Source: an uncultured Dorea sp.
Lineage (GTDB): Bacteria > Bacillota > Clostridia > Lachnospirales > Lachnospiraceae
Assembly (NCBI GenBank): GCA_910584575.1
Contig: CAJUBG010000003.1
Span: 1-64,000, forward strand
DNA: 64,000 nucleotides
Direction of reading: 5' to 3'
Below the pieces are notes generated by a model, which was not told the DNA's origin, did no database searches, and saw only the letters and a list, made by a program, of their open reading frames with translations. How positions within the stretch are numbered: position 1 is the first letter of the stretch; every line of letters starts with the position of its first letter. Made by a program: the position numbers and the translations under genes. Positions 36,703 through 44,835 of this stretch are shown here, piece after piece.

Positions 36703-37190
36703 ACGTATGTTTTATGAGTTAGTGTTTCTTCTTTCCGTTCCCTTTCTTTGATTTTATCTGTATGCCCGCGATAACTGCGATACATGCAACTGCCAGTACA
36801 ATCCAGACAACCATCTTGCTGGTGTCACCTGTCTTTGGCAGGAGAGTAGCTGCGGCAGAACGGATAGCGTCGGCTACGGAAGCAGTACCATTTGAACCAT
36901 TATTACCTGATGCTGAACCATCTCCAGTAGTTCCGTTTGTACCAGAACCATCTCTAGGTGTAACACCGTCATCACCTGTACCAGACGGGTCTGTCGGATC
37001 TTGGGCATTCGGATCATCAGGATTGGTGGGATCTTGGTTATTCGGATCATCAGGATTGGTCGGATCTTGATTATTTGGATCGTCAGGATCAGTCGTGCCG
37101 TCACCTACATTATTACTAAACGGTCCATCCTCCTCAGCAGCCGTCCAGGCAATCGCAATAGGTGAAGCACTGGAAAGGGTAAACTGAAGT
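36699..37190 (-). repeat. 3'-end repeat of the surface genes, copy 2
   Basis: Inverted counterpart of 32940-33433. It encodes the wall-spanning Asp/Pro repeats, LPKTG and the membrane anchor of the second surface protein. Nearly identical at the DNA level, including about 20 bases past the stop. Confidence 0.8.
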
Positions 37191-40100
37191 CCATTTGGAG
37201 TTTTTGTGATATCTTTCCCGACTCTGTCTTCTATTTTTCCAATAGATTCCCCTTCTTCAAACATATGAACCAGAACAAAATCATTCGATTCCATATCGGT
37301 GCCTTCCGGATAATCTATGGTAAATGTGTAACCTTCCTCCGGAAAATCATTTGCAGTAGCCCTTCGAGGATCGTCATAACCAACTACAGCTTCTACGAGG
37401 AAATCGTAGTATACCATTTTAGCTTCATCTTCAAACGTCTTATAGTTACCGATAAAACGAAGCCTGGTACACAATAACTGGCCAATTCTGTCGCTTATCC
37501 CTTCTCTGGAAAGATCCGGATTTGTTTCTTCTTCCTTTAGCCTATTAGCAATCGTTGCTTCCAGATTAGGCGTAATGTTATTTTTTTTTGTTTCCTCTCC
37601 GTTTCGAGCAAATATTCTTGGATTTTTAGCATAACTTAATTTGGGTGTCAATACAATCTGCGTAAGTGCAATAGGTTCTAAGACGCGAGGGGTCATTTCA
37701 TTATCGACATGGATAGCAATCGCCTTAATGGTTGCTTTCAATGTTCCGTTCGTATCAACCGGAAAAGCGCCCTGATACAATGTGCCGTTGCTGGTTGTCG
37801 GATCCTCAGGTATTTCCTCGCCCGTTGCCATCGTATAATATATCTGCAGCTTATCCGCTATATCTTTATCCACATCTGCCTTGAACTGGAGTGAAGCAGT
37901 TGTTGTGTTGACAAAAGAATATGGGTCTTTGTCGGTTGGCGATGAAAGCTTCAACTCAAGCTCAGGTATTTGAGGTAACAGTCTTGAAAATACAACGTTT
38001 TCGCTTATTTTTGGTTCCCAATTACCCCAGTAAGCAATCGCTCTGACAGTAGTATCTTTCTTATAGAGGCCGTTTTCACTCTCAACCAAAGTTTCGTTCT
38101 TATGCTTGGAAATTGTAAATGGTTCGCCCTTCGTATATGGGATACTCTCTTTGGTAGGCTCTGTTCCGTCCAACGTATAGTAGATTTCTGCATCAGGTGT
38201 CTCACATTCAATCTGAACCTTGGCTGATTCGATATATTCATGATCATTTACTATACCACTGTTAGCAGCTTCTTCATCCTCAGTTTTGTTATCGTTGTAA
38301 AAAGATATCTTAAGCTCTTTTACATATAAAGGCTCTGTAGTAGCTTTAAGTTGATCTGTTATTTCAGTTGTATTACTTGGTTTACGAGTATCTGTTATCT
38401 TATATCTGACATATGCAACATACGTAGTAGAAGATTCGCTGGTGGTTATTTTGTTAAGATTAGGGGCATTGTTTCCAACAGGTTGATAGTCTGTGTACTC
38501 AAGTTTCTCTGGATCTACCTCTTTTCCTTCCTTAACAATACAGTATTCTACAACCTTGGCGGAATCATATTCCTCAGGCTGTTCTAAATAGATGGCAGAG
38601 GACTCGCCGCTTGGATCTTTTTCTGCACGAAGGGTAAATCCTTCCGGTCCATTTCCTCCATCAAGAAGCCCAATCTTATCAATAAGTTCTGCCGTTTCGC
38701 TGGCCGCAATATTTTTGGGGTCAGCCGGTGACGCTAATGAGCGAGCTTGGAAAGTATATTCTCCAAAAAAGTACTTGTCTTTTTCATCCTTAGGAATATC
38801 AAATGTATAAGTAAGGCCGTTATCTGTACTTAAAACGGGCTGCCATGCAGCATCTTCGGTACTATTTCCATCGTCAGACGGTTTTTTCATCCGACATTCA
38901 TATGATAAATCTTGATATCTTGTATCTTCCGGATCTTCTGGATCTGCTTTAATTGTCAACGTATATGTGTATTTGCCTGTCTTATCATCTGGCTCGCCAG
39001 ATAATACGGGTTTTTTAGGTGCGAATGGGTTGATAGTCACATCGGGGACGGTTAAAGTTTTCCCTATATATGATTCATCCAGGGAATAGTTTTTCCCTTT
39101 ATCTCCTCTTAAGATAAGATCCTCTACCTTTTTAAATGTAATAGTATTATATGTTCCGACATTCTTTGCTTCATTGCCTTCTGAATCAAGAAGCATAACC
39201 ATAGTGCCAGGGCTAAGTTCAACATAATCTATATCTTTTGGAAAAACATTTAATTTGATGCCAGTCAGTTCGATATCAGAAGTAGTATCATAGTCCTTCT
39301 CAGTCTTTGTAGACAACGATCTTTCATCAATAGTTATTGGTTTGGGTGTAATTGTAAAATCAACCTTTTTTTCGCCTCTGTCCCCCTTGTAATTTCCGAT
39401 ACCTGTTATAATGTAAGTATATGTGCCTACATCTTTTGGTTCTAAAACATTTACGGTATAATCAGTATCTTTGATTAAAGGAGTTGATGATCCTTCAAGC
39501 GTTACTGTCGGATTCAGTAAATATGGCTCGCCCTTATATTCTGCCGTAAATTTATCTGTTTCAGGACCTAGTATGGTATCTCCCGTCTCTCCTTCTAAAG
39601 TTACGGTAGCGTTATCAATCGGAATAGCGGTAATCTCAAAATTTTTTGTAGTAGAACCTGTAAGGTTTTTCTGACCCTCAATCGTAATAGTTGCAGGAGT
39701 TCCATTGCTGACATTTACAGCATTTTCATAGACAGCAGTATAGTTTTCTGCACCTATAGGTTCACCATCAAATGTTATGGTCAATGGAGGATTATGCTCA
39801 TTCCCATCATAAGTTTTATCAGGAATGTCGGCAATCGTACACTCTCCAATGTTCCTTTTAGATACTTTTATAGTAATCTTGAAATACGTTGATGAAGGAT
39901 ATTTCGGATTCGTACATTCTATTGTATATGTTCCCTGATCTATCATCTCATTTTTAGGAACAGGACGGTCGTTGCGCTTTACGGTTTTAATCCAGTCGCC
40001 AGGACTGTCTATTTCATAAGACTCTGTTTTACCTCCCACAGTAATGGGACGCTTGCCATCCTTATATTTAAGTTTGAATGCATCTTCTGTTAAACTCTTA

Positions 40101-41425
40101 GCAGTATATTTTAAGTTTAATTCGTCAGAAGAAAGAAGATCTTCTTTTATTAAAACTACTTTCTTTTTGATGTTCTGGTCAACTGCCCCCATAATATCGT
40201 CAGATGATGCTATCTCTTTTAATAGATTTCTGTTAATAATGCTATTGGAATCATCACCTTTGATTGACCCTGAAACAAATATATACTCCTTGCTTGTATT
40301 TCCAGAAGGAATTATAAGTAAAGAGGCTTTATCTTGAAAGACTAATTCTTCATTCTCAAGTACATCCTTTTTTAGAGACGCATTTCCATATACGTCGCCT
40401 GTACGCAAAACCTTTTTGTTTGTAGTCGCTTCTTTATTCCATACAATCCCGCTAAAACCCTCTTTGAAGGTATCCTCGGTCAGTTCATTTGTCACAATAT
40501 CAGTACTTCCGTTTCCTGATTCTAAGATTGGACAATCAATGCCGCTTCCTTGACTCATTCCATTTTTACCTTCGCCGCCATATGCAATAATCTCTCCGCC
40601 GGAAAGTGTAGTTTTTGCGTAAGAGTCAGAACTTCCACTGGCATATTCACGATAAGATTTTCCGCCATAACCAATACCTGAACCACTGGGATAAGATTCC
40701 ATTCCATGAGCCGCAGAAGCGCTTTGACCGCCTATGGCTGTTACCTTACCACCAGTAATTGTAATATTGCCGATAGCGCCTTCTGAACCGCAACCGATAC
40801 CCGCGGCTGAAATCCCGCCAGTAGCTTCTATTGTACCGCTGTTAATCGTAATATCACCATGAGCGCTTGCGCTTTGACCGCCGATACCCGCGCCAGTATC
40901 GCCGCCTTTGGCAGTAAGTTTATTGGAAAGAGCGCCATCTTTACTCTCGATAATAATCGAGCTACCGTCCTCTACATAAATACCCGCAGAACCTTTAGCG
41001 CCTTCTAAAGAATTTGTTCCTTCTAAAATAAGAGTTACCTCTGCTTTATTTTGAATCGTTAATGCCGGACCGCTGGAGGATTTAATCTTTACATTTCTCA
41101 ATGTAACTGTATGAGAAACCTTTTTAGAAGGATTACCAGTGTCAGGGCTGTCTCCAGGTGCACCACCTATTACAATAGTGTGGTTGTTCTCTGGCGCTGC
41201 ATCTGTTGCAGTAATAATATGCCCGTTACATTCATTATTAAGACAGTCATAACTATTGTTACTATCATTCTCATCCTCATAATAATCAAAAATTTGTACA
41301 GGCCCATCCTTTGCATCGTGCTCTGTGGGAGAAGCAGCCGCATTTGCCATTGATGGGAAATATAGAAATGTCGTAAATGCAGCTAAATACATGGCCAAAG
41401 AGGCTAGTTTCTTTCTTCGCATCAT
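36719..41425 (-). CDS. LPXTG cell-wall surface protein, paralogue 2
   Basis: 1568 residues. A signal peptide (MMRRKKLASLAMYLAAFTTF, cleaved near ANA) is followed by a CNGHII motif, a glycine-rich region (SGTIEATGGISAAGIGCG), Ig-like modules (YKGEPYLLNPTVTLEG), a HEX C-terminal-like segment (IYYTLDGTEPT), Asp/Pro repeats, LPKTG, a membrane helix and a basic tail. The architecture is the same as paralogue 1, but the middle is strongly diverged while both ends are nearly identical. It converges on paralogue 1, with 3.3 kb between the stops. It lacks an intact upstream nuclease gene. Confidence 0.88.
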   Translation of the reverse strand: MMRRKKLASLAMYLAAFTTFLYFPSMANAAASPTEHDAKDGPVQIFDYYEDENDSNNSYDCLNNECNGHIITATDAAPENNHTIVIGGAPGDSPDTGNPSKKVSHTVTLRNVKIKSSSGPALTIQNKAEVTLILEGTNSLEGAKGSAGIYVEDGSSIIIESKDGALSNKLTAKGGDTGAGIGGQSASAHGDITINSGTIEATGGISAAGIGCGSEGAIGNITITGGKVTAIGGQSASAAHGMESYPSGSGIGYGGKSYREYASGSSDSYAKTTLSGGEIIAYGGEGKNGMSQGSGIDCPILESGNGSTDIVTNELTEDTFKEGFSGIVWNKEATTNKKVLRTGDVYGNASLKKDVLENEELVFQDKASLLIIPSGNTSKEYIFVSGSIKGDDSNSIINRNLLKEIASSDDIMGAVDQNIKKKVVLIKEDLLSSDELNLKYTAKSLTEDAFKLKYKDGKRPITVGGKTESYEIDSPGDWIKTVKRNDRPVPKNEMIDQGTYTIECTNPKYPSSTYFKITIKVSKRNIGECTIADIPDKTYDGNEHNPPLTITFDGEPIGAENYTAVYENAVNVSNGTPATITIEGQKNLTGSTTKNFEITAIPIDNATVTLEGETGDTILGPETDKFTAEYKGEPYLLNPTVTLEGSSTPLIKDTDYTVNVLEPKDVGTYTYIITGIGNYKGDRGEKKVDFTITPKPITIDERSLSTKTEKDYDTTSDIELTGIKLNVFPKDIDYVELSPGTMVMLLDSEGNEAKNVGTYNTITFKKVEDLILRGDKGKNYSLDESYIGKTLTVPDVTINPFAPKKPVLSGEPDDKTGKYTYTLTIKADPEDPEDTRYQDLSYECRMKKPSDDGNSTEDAAWQPVLSTDNGLTYTFDIPKDEKDKYFFGEYTFQARSLASPADPKNIAASETAELIDKIGLLDGGNGPEGFTLRAEKDPSGESSAIYLEQPEEYDSAKVVEYCIVKEGKEVDPEKLEYTDYQPVGNNAPNLNKITTSESSTTYVAYVRYKITDTRKPSNTTEITDQLKATTEPLYVKELKISFYNDNKTEDEEAANSGIVNDHEYIESAKVQIECETPDAEIYYTLDGTEPTKESIPYTKGEPFTISKHKNETLVESENGLYKKDTTVRAIAYWGNWEPKISENVVFSRLLPQIPELELKLSSPTDKDPYSFVNTTTASLQFKADVDKDIADKLQIYYTMATGEEIPEDPTTSNGTLYQGAFPVDTNGTLKATIKAIAIHVDNEMTPRVLEPIALTQIVLTPKLSYAKNPRIFARNGEETKKNNITPNLEATIANRLKEEETNPDLSREGISDRIGQLLCTRLRFIGNYKTFEDEAKMVYYDFLVEAVVGYDDPRRATANDFPEEGYTFTIDYPEGTDMESNDFVLVHMFEEGESIGKIEDRVGKDITKTPNGLQFTLSSASPIAIAWTAAEEDGPFSNNVGDGTTDPDDPNNQDPTNPDDPNNQDPTNPDDPNAQDPTDPSGTGDDGVTPRDGSGTNGTTGDGSASGNNGSNGTASVADAIRSAAATLLPKTGDTSKMVVWIVLAVACIAVIAGIQIKSKKGNGKKKH

Positions 41426-41490
41426 ATCTAATCCTTTCTAAAATTTATCATATTCTAGTACCTGAGATCTATTGGACAAATGGAATTTTG
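41408..41490 (-). repeat. 83-bp promoter/start repeat, copy 2
   Basis: Exact inverted copy of 28686-28768, with the leader, RBS and first codons of paralogue 2. Together the copies enclose a 12.7-kb segment that homologous recombination could invert. Confidence 0.9.
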
Positions 41491-42050
41491 ACCTTTAGAT
41501 CGACCTTGATATAAGTATACTTCAATTTTCCAGGAAGTTCAACGACTTTGTCCCCGATCAGGTATACTTATACATGGAAATTTTTGCTTCTAATGTCATT
41601 ATATTCACACAGGTTGTCTGAAATATCTGACATTATGCAAGTTCTTAACTCTAATTATATCCGGAAATAAACTCCGATACCAACGCTCACCCGTCTGAGC
41701 ATACGCGCCACCCCCTATTCCATCTTTTCGGTTTTTTCCAGATATCAACACCGGTATTCCGGTAAAATTTGTCTATCTTCAACGCAACTCCACCTCTTTC
41801 CATGATACAATTTAGATTCTGCCCCGTATCGCCTAAAAAGAGCGTCTTATAATATATCGTCAAAAAAAGGATTTTGATTATACAACTTACGCAGATGTTT
41901 AAAGTTTTATGTGGAAGATATGTTTACTATAAAAGAGATGGCTAAAGTGTTACAATTTTTGTTTTGTGGGAAAAATGTATCCTGTAATTAAAATTTGCAT
42001 ATGCTATAATGCCCCATCAGGCAAAGAAATGTGGAGAATTCCATGTAGGC
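41491..42050. other. Non-coding stretch upstream of surface gene 2
   Basis: I find no convincing gene in these 560 bases on either strand. Near the left edge, ATAAGTATAC (41511-41520) and GTATACTTAT (41562-41571) form a perfect 10-bp inverted repeat with a 41-base spacer, possibly ends of a decayed small mobile element. The rest has short frames without ribosome sites and may be relic sequence. Confidence 0.4.
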
Positions 42051-42104
42051 AAAAAAAGAATCCCCGCCCTTAATGGCATACAGTCCGGGGATTCTTATTT
42101 TTTT
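42051..42104. terminator. Bidirectional intrinsic terminator
   Basis: AAAAAAAGAATCCCCG (42051-42066) pairs with CGGGGATTCTTATTTTTTT (42086-42104). T runs occur on both strands. On the minus strand it lies downstream of the ferritin-like gene and probably ends that transcript. Confidence 0.8.
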
Positions 42105-42209
42105 ATAGTAGTAAAGCGTCCACTAGCGTGCTGTCTGGCCATTTGCTGATGAGTTGGCAAACGACACCTGCTACGTACAGTCACAATAAGCTACATGCTT
42201 TAGCATTAC

Positions 42210-42641
42210 TTATAAATATTTCTTCATATCTTCCATCATTTTTTCCTCACATTTCACCAGCTTTTTTGCCAAAGAGATGCTGTCATGTGACGCGTCAGGA
42301 CATTTATTCATACACTCACTGATGGATTGAATCCCCATGTTACAGCCATTCATCAAAATTTTGGCAATCTGTGCGCTGTCATCTTTAATCATCAACTTCA
42401 TCTCGGTTGTAATCCAAGAAAATGCAGATGCAATCTTATCTGGCTGCTGTTCACTCTCCCCCATCTCTTTGAGCTGTTTTGAAGATTCTTCTTCCAGCTT
42501 CTTATGCTGGTCTTTGTATGTTGTCAAAGTCTGTTCTAACTCCGCATTCATCAGAAAATCTTTAAGACGGTCCATACTATTGAGTGCCATCTTACATCCT
42601 GCATTACATTCCTTCAAAAGTGTAACTGTCTGTTTGTCCAT
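42210..42641 (-). CDS. Helical ferritin-like protein (DUF2383-like)
   Basis: 143 residues, almost wholly alpha-helical, in about four segments. Cysteines recur (KECNAGC, MNGCNMG, SECMNKCPD, VKCEE), spaced like metal-binding or structural cysteines. The pattern of a leading MDKQTVTLLKECNAGCKMA and a following long helical bundle resembles DUF2383-type ferritin-like proteins, but canonical di-iron ExxH motifs are not evident. It stands alone between a terminator and the XRE gene. Function is open. Confidence 0.6.
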   Translation of the reverse strand: MDKQTVTLLKECNAGCKMALNSMDRLKDFLMNAELEQTLTTYKDQHKKLEEESSKQLKEMGESEQQPDKIASAFSWITTEMKLMIKDDSAQIAKILMNGCNMGIQSISECMNKCPDASHDSISLAKKLVKCEEKMMEDMKKYL

Positions 42642-42941
42642 ACTTTATGCCTCCATTATCTCTACTTTTTTATATAGTCTGTAAAAAATGACGGAAAATA
42701 TACCTAAGGGCATGAATTACGGTAGTCATTTAAAAGTTTCTTGCAATAAAATACTGTAATCTTTTAGTGTAGAACACCATATTTTACAAAAAAAGACTGA
42801 TAATTTATATAAATTGATGTTATTCTACGACTAAAACCAAGGAGGGAGATGATATTTATGAAAGCATTTACCATATAATAATAGAAAAGTGCGGAAAAAT
42901 TTGTTTCGTATAGGAACAATACGTGTTCTTTAATGACACCT

Positions 42942-42958
42942 TTGGTAAAATATACCAA
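42942..42958 (+). promoter_or_regulatory. Palindromic operator of the XRE gene
   Basis: TTGGTA (42942-42947), a five-base centre and TACCAA (42953-42958) form a 17-bp palindrome 41 bases before the XRE start codon. Such sites are typical for autorepression by small XRE regulators. Confidence 0.6.
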
Positions 42959-42998
42959 GAGACAAAAATTTACACCAAAATACAAAGGAGGAGAGCGT

Positions 42999-43349
42999 AT
43001 GGCTTTTGCTGAGAAACTCAAAGCATTACGTCTTGAAAACAAAATGACACAGGAAAATGTTGCTGAATGTGTGAATCTTTCACGTTCTACGATTGCAGGG
43101 TATGAATCCAAGAATCGACAGCCTTCTTACGACAAGCTGTCAGCATTTGTTAAACTTTTCCATGTGTCTATGGATGAACTTCTTGAGGATGACGAGCCCG
43201 TTTATACCGCAGCAGACGAATCGCATAATCTGGAAGCCGAAGGGCGTGATTTTATGATGCGATTTCAACGTCTGCCGGAAAACTCAAAAAAGGCTTTGTT
43301 AGAGCATCTTCAGGAATTGGAAATTCAGGCTGGAATCAAAGAGACGTAG
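42999..43349 (+). CDS. XRE-family transcriptional regulator
   Basis: 116 residues. The N-terminal 65 residues are a Cro/C1 helix-turn-helix (LKALRLENKMTQENVAECVNLSRSTIAGYESKNRQPS). The C-terminal half is an acidic linker and a helical tail (EGRDFMMRFQRLPENSKKALLEHL). The start at MAFAEKL is preferred because AAAGGAGGAGAG lies directly before it. It is monocistronic and has a palindrome upstream, so autoregulation is likely. Nothing adjacent marks it as phage-borne. Confidence 0.88.
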   Translation: MAFAEKLKALRLENKMTQENVAECVNLSRSTIAGYESKNRQPSYDKLSAFVKLFHVSMDELLEDDEPVYTAADESHNLEAEGRDFMMRFQRLPENSKKALLEHLQELEIQAGIKET

Positions 43350-43366
43350 TCCGAACTGCAAGTAAT

Positions 43367-43410
43367 TAAAAAAGATGTCTGGTAAATTGTGGATAAATTT
43401 GCCAGACATC
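43367..43410 (-). terminator. Terminator between XRE and the Rpn-like gene
   Basis: GATGTCTGG (43374-43382) and CCAGACATC (43402-43410) form a stem extended by AAATT/AATTT pairing inside. On the minus strand it ends in a T run (43367-43373), so it terminates the Rpn-like gene; on the plus strand it is weaker. Confidence 0.75.
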
Positions 43411-43431
43411 ATCCTTTGGTAGAATGATCCT

Positions 43432-44607
43432 TTAGAATGCTTTACCTGCGAATTTCGCATAATAAAACTCGGATTTTTCTTCTGTTAGGGCAAAAAATTT
43501 CTGAAGTTTATTGATAATCCGTTCCTTCGGAGCCTGTTCCTCCAGATAATCCTGAATTACAGCTTGTATTCCTTGCTCTACGACTCTATTTGTCACTTTC
43601 TCAGTAACTTCACTTGTCACCTTTTCAGTTATCTCACTTGTCACCTTCTCAGTTATCTCACTTGTCACCTTCTCAGTTATCTCACTTGTCACCTTTTCAG
43701 TTATCTCATTAGTTACTTCTTCAATGAGCTCATTTCTAACCTCATTCGTTACTTCTTCTCTCATTTCTTCTTTTAATTCCTGGTGTATCTTTTCTGCCCA
43801 ACTCCCCATCTGAGCTGCCTCCTTCCAAAGTTCCTCATTCTCAGAAAAATCAATGTACTCCGATACTGTAGCCATAAAATCTTCTTTATGTGGATACATA
43901 ATTGCATTCAGAAAACGTAAGAGTTCGTATCCTTCATCCTCTTTATCTCCATTATACACCTTATTGCCCAGTTTGATAACCACTAACGTCATCAAATCAT
44001 AATTTTCTTTTGCAACTTCATTTACCGCTGTATTTTCTGTGTTTACTGTTTCATAAACCGATATGCTGTATCGGTCTTCCGGAGGAATATCATCTATACA
44101 AAGCCAGATTCCATAACATTTCTCAAGTTGATTATAGTCTGTTCCTTCCAGAGCTAAAGATAACTGGGAAGATAAACACCTTGCAAGATAATACATCCCC
44201 CTTTTTTCAATGGGATAACCTGGTTTATATGTCTTCTGTGATTCTACATCTATATGTAGATTAATCTGTATTGTTTCTGTTGAAAGCTGAGGATTCTTGG
44301 CACGAAACGCCAGATCAAAAGTAGATGTTTTCTCGTTTAGATGAATGAATTCTGCATTGTCACCTCTGAATTGTGTATTGGTTCTGCCAGGTGAAACTTC
44401 TTTTTCAGAGGTAATAGAATTGGCTTCTATGAATTCTGTTATTTTTTTTCGGCTGTATCCTTTGTATTCCTTAATCGTTCCTTGAAGGATGACTGCTAAT
44501 ATCTCTTTGCTCCGTAGGATGGTCTTACTTTGAATATCCAATCCTTCTATTTCTGCAGTAATCTGCATGGCGCTGAGTGTTTCCATGCTTCCTTTTAGTG
44601 TCTCCAT
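43432..44607 (-). CDS. Rpn/PDDEXK_2-type nuclease-like protein with tandem repeats
   Basis: 391 residues. Residues about 25-290 follow the Rpn/PD-(D/E)XK transposase-like nuclease pattern: TFDLAFRAK supplies the aspartate and LHIDVESQK the E-x-Q/K. A coiled-coil-prone tail (about residues 270-345) contains four exact or near-exact copies of ITEKVTSE. The ATG has GGAGG seven bases upstream. It is divergent from the third surface gene with 228 bases between. Rpn proteins promote RecA-independent recombination or act in phage defence in other bacteria; activity here is inferred only. Confidence 0.75.
   Translation of the reverse strand: METLKGSMETLSAMQITAEIEGLDIQSKTILRSKEILAVILQGTIKEYKGYSRKKITEFIEANSITSEKEVSPGRTNTQFRGDNAEFIHLNEKTSTFDLAFRAKNPQLSTETIQINLHIDVESQKTYKPGYPIEKRGMYYLARCLSSQLSLALEGTDYNQLEKCYGIWLCIDDIPPEDRYSISVYETVNTENTAVNEVAKENYDLMTLVVIKLGNKVYNGDKEDEGYELLRFLNAIMYPHKEDFMATVSEYIDFSENEELWKEAAQMGSWAEKIHQELKEEMREEVTNEVRNELIEEVTNEITEKVTSEITEKVTSEITEKVTSEITEKVTSEVTEKVTNRVVEQGIQAVIQDYLEEQAPKERIINKLQKFFALTEEKSEFYYAKFAGKAF
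43611..43706 (-). repeat. Four tandem 24-bp repeats inside the Rpn-like gene
   Basis: Units 43611-43634, 43635-43658, 43659-43682 and 43683-43706 differ at one position only (T or C). A degenerate unit flanks each side. Each codes for eight residues, so copy-number change by slippage keeps the frame and alters coiled-coil length. Confidence 0.9.
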
Positions 44608-44754
44608 GCCATATCCTCCATATGGTGTGCCTTAACAAAGTGCCGTAATATGTCTGGGATGTGCTGCATCTCTTTGTTCTTAATAATGGTATAAAAATGA
44701 TGAGTTGTCAACGTAAATCGTTCGACTTTTTTCGACTTTTTTGACTTTAATACC

Positions 44755-44789
44755 AGTTGTTTTGACAACTATACGTCAAAATTCCATTT
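44755..44789 (+). promoter_or_regulatory. Shared upstream box and palindrome of surface gene 3
   Basis: AGTTGT (44755-44760) and ACAACT (44765-44770) flank four bases as a palindrome. Next comes CAAAATTCCATTT (44777-44789), which also stands 65 bases before paralogue 1 and at the matching place before paralogue 2. ATAGAT, GATAAATTT and AGAAAGGAT farther down are shared too. Conservation outside the coding region suggests a common regulator. Confidence 0.6.
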
Positions 44790-44835
44790 TACCGATAGAT
44801 TTAACGATTTGATAAATTTATAGAAAGGATATTAT

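Noticed and set aside
42851..42890. Nine-codon frame behind a strong AAGGAGG site
   Set aside because: Too short to support; it may be the leftover start of a deleted gene, but nothing downstream continues it.
43611..43706. CRISPR array
   Set aside because: The 24-bp units are directly adjacent, with no unique spacers, and they code in frame for a protein repeat.
43564..43776. Plus-strand frame with repeating Leu/Ser/Tyr/Thr-rich units
   Set aside because: It is the complement of the 24-bp repeats of the Rpn-like gene.
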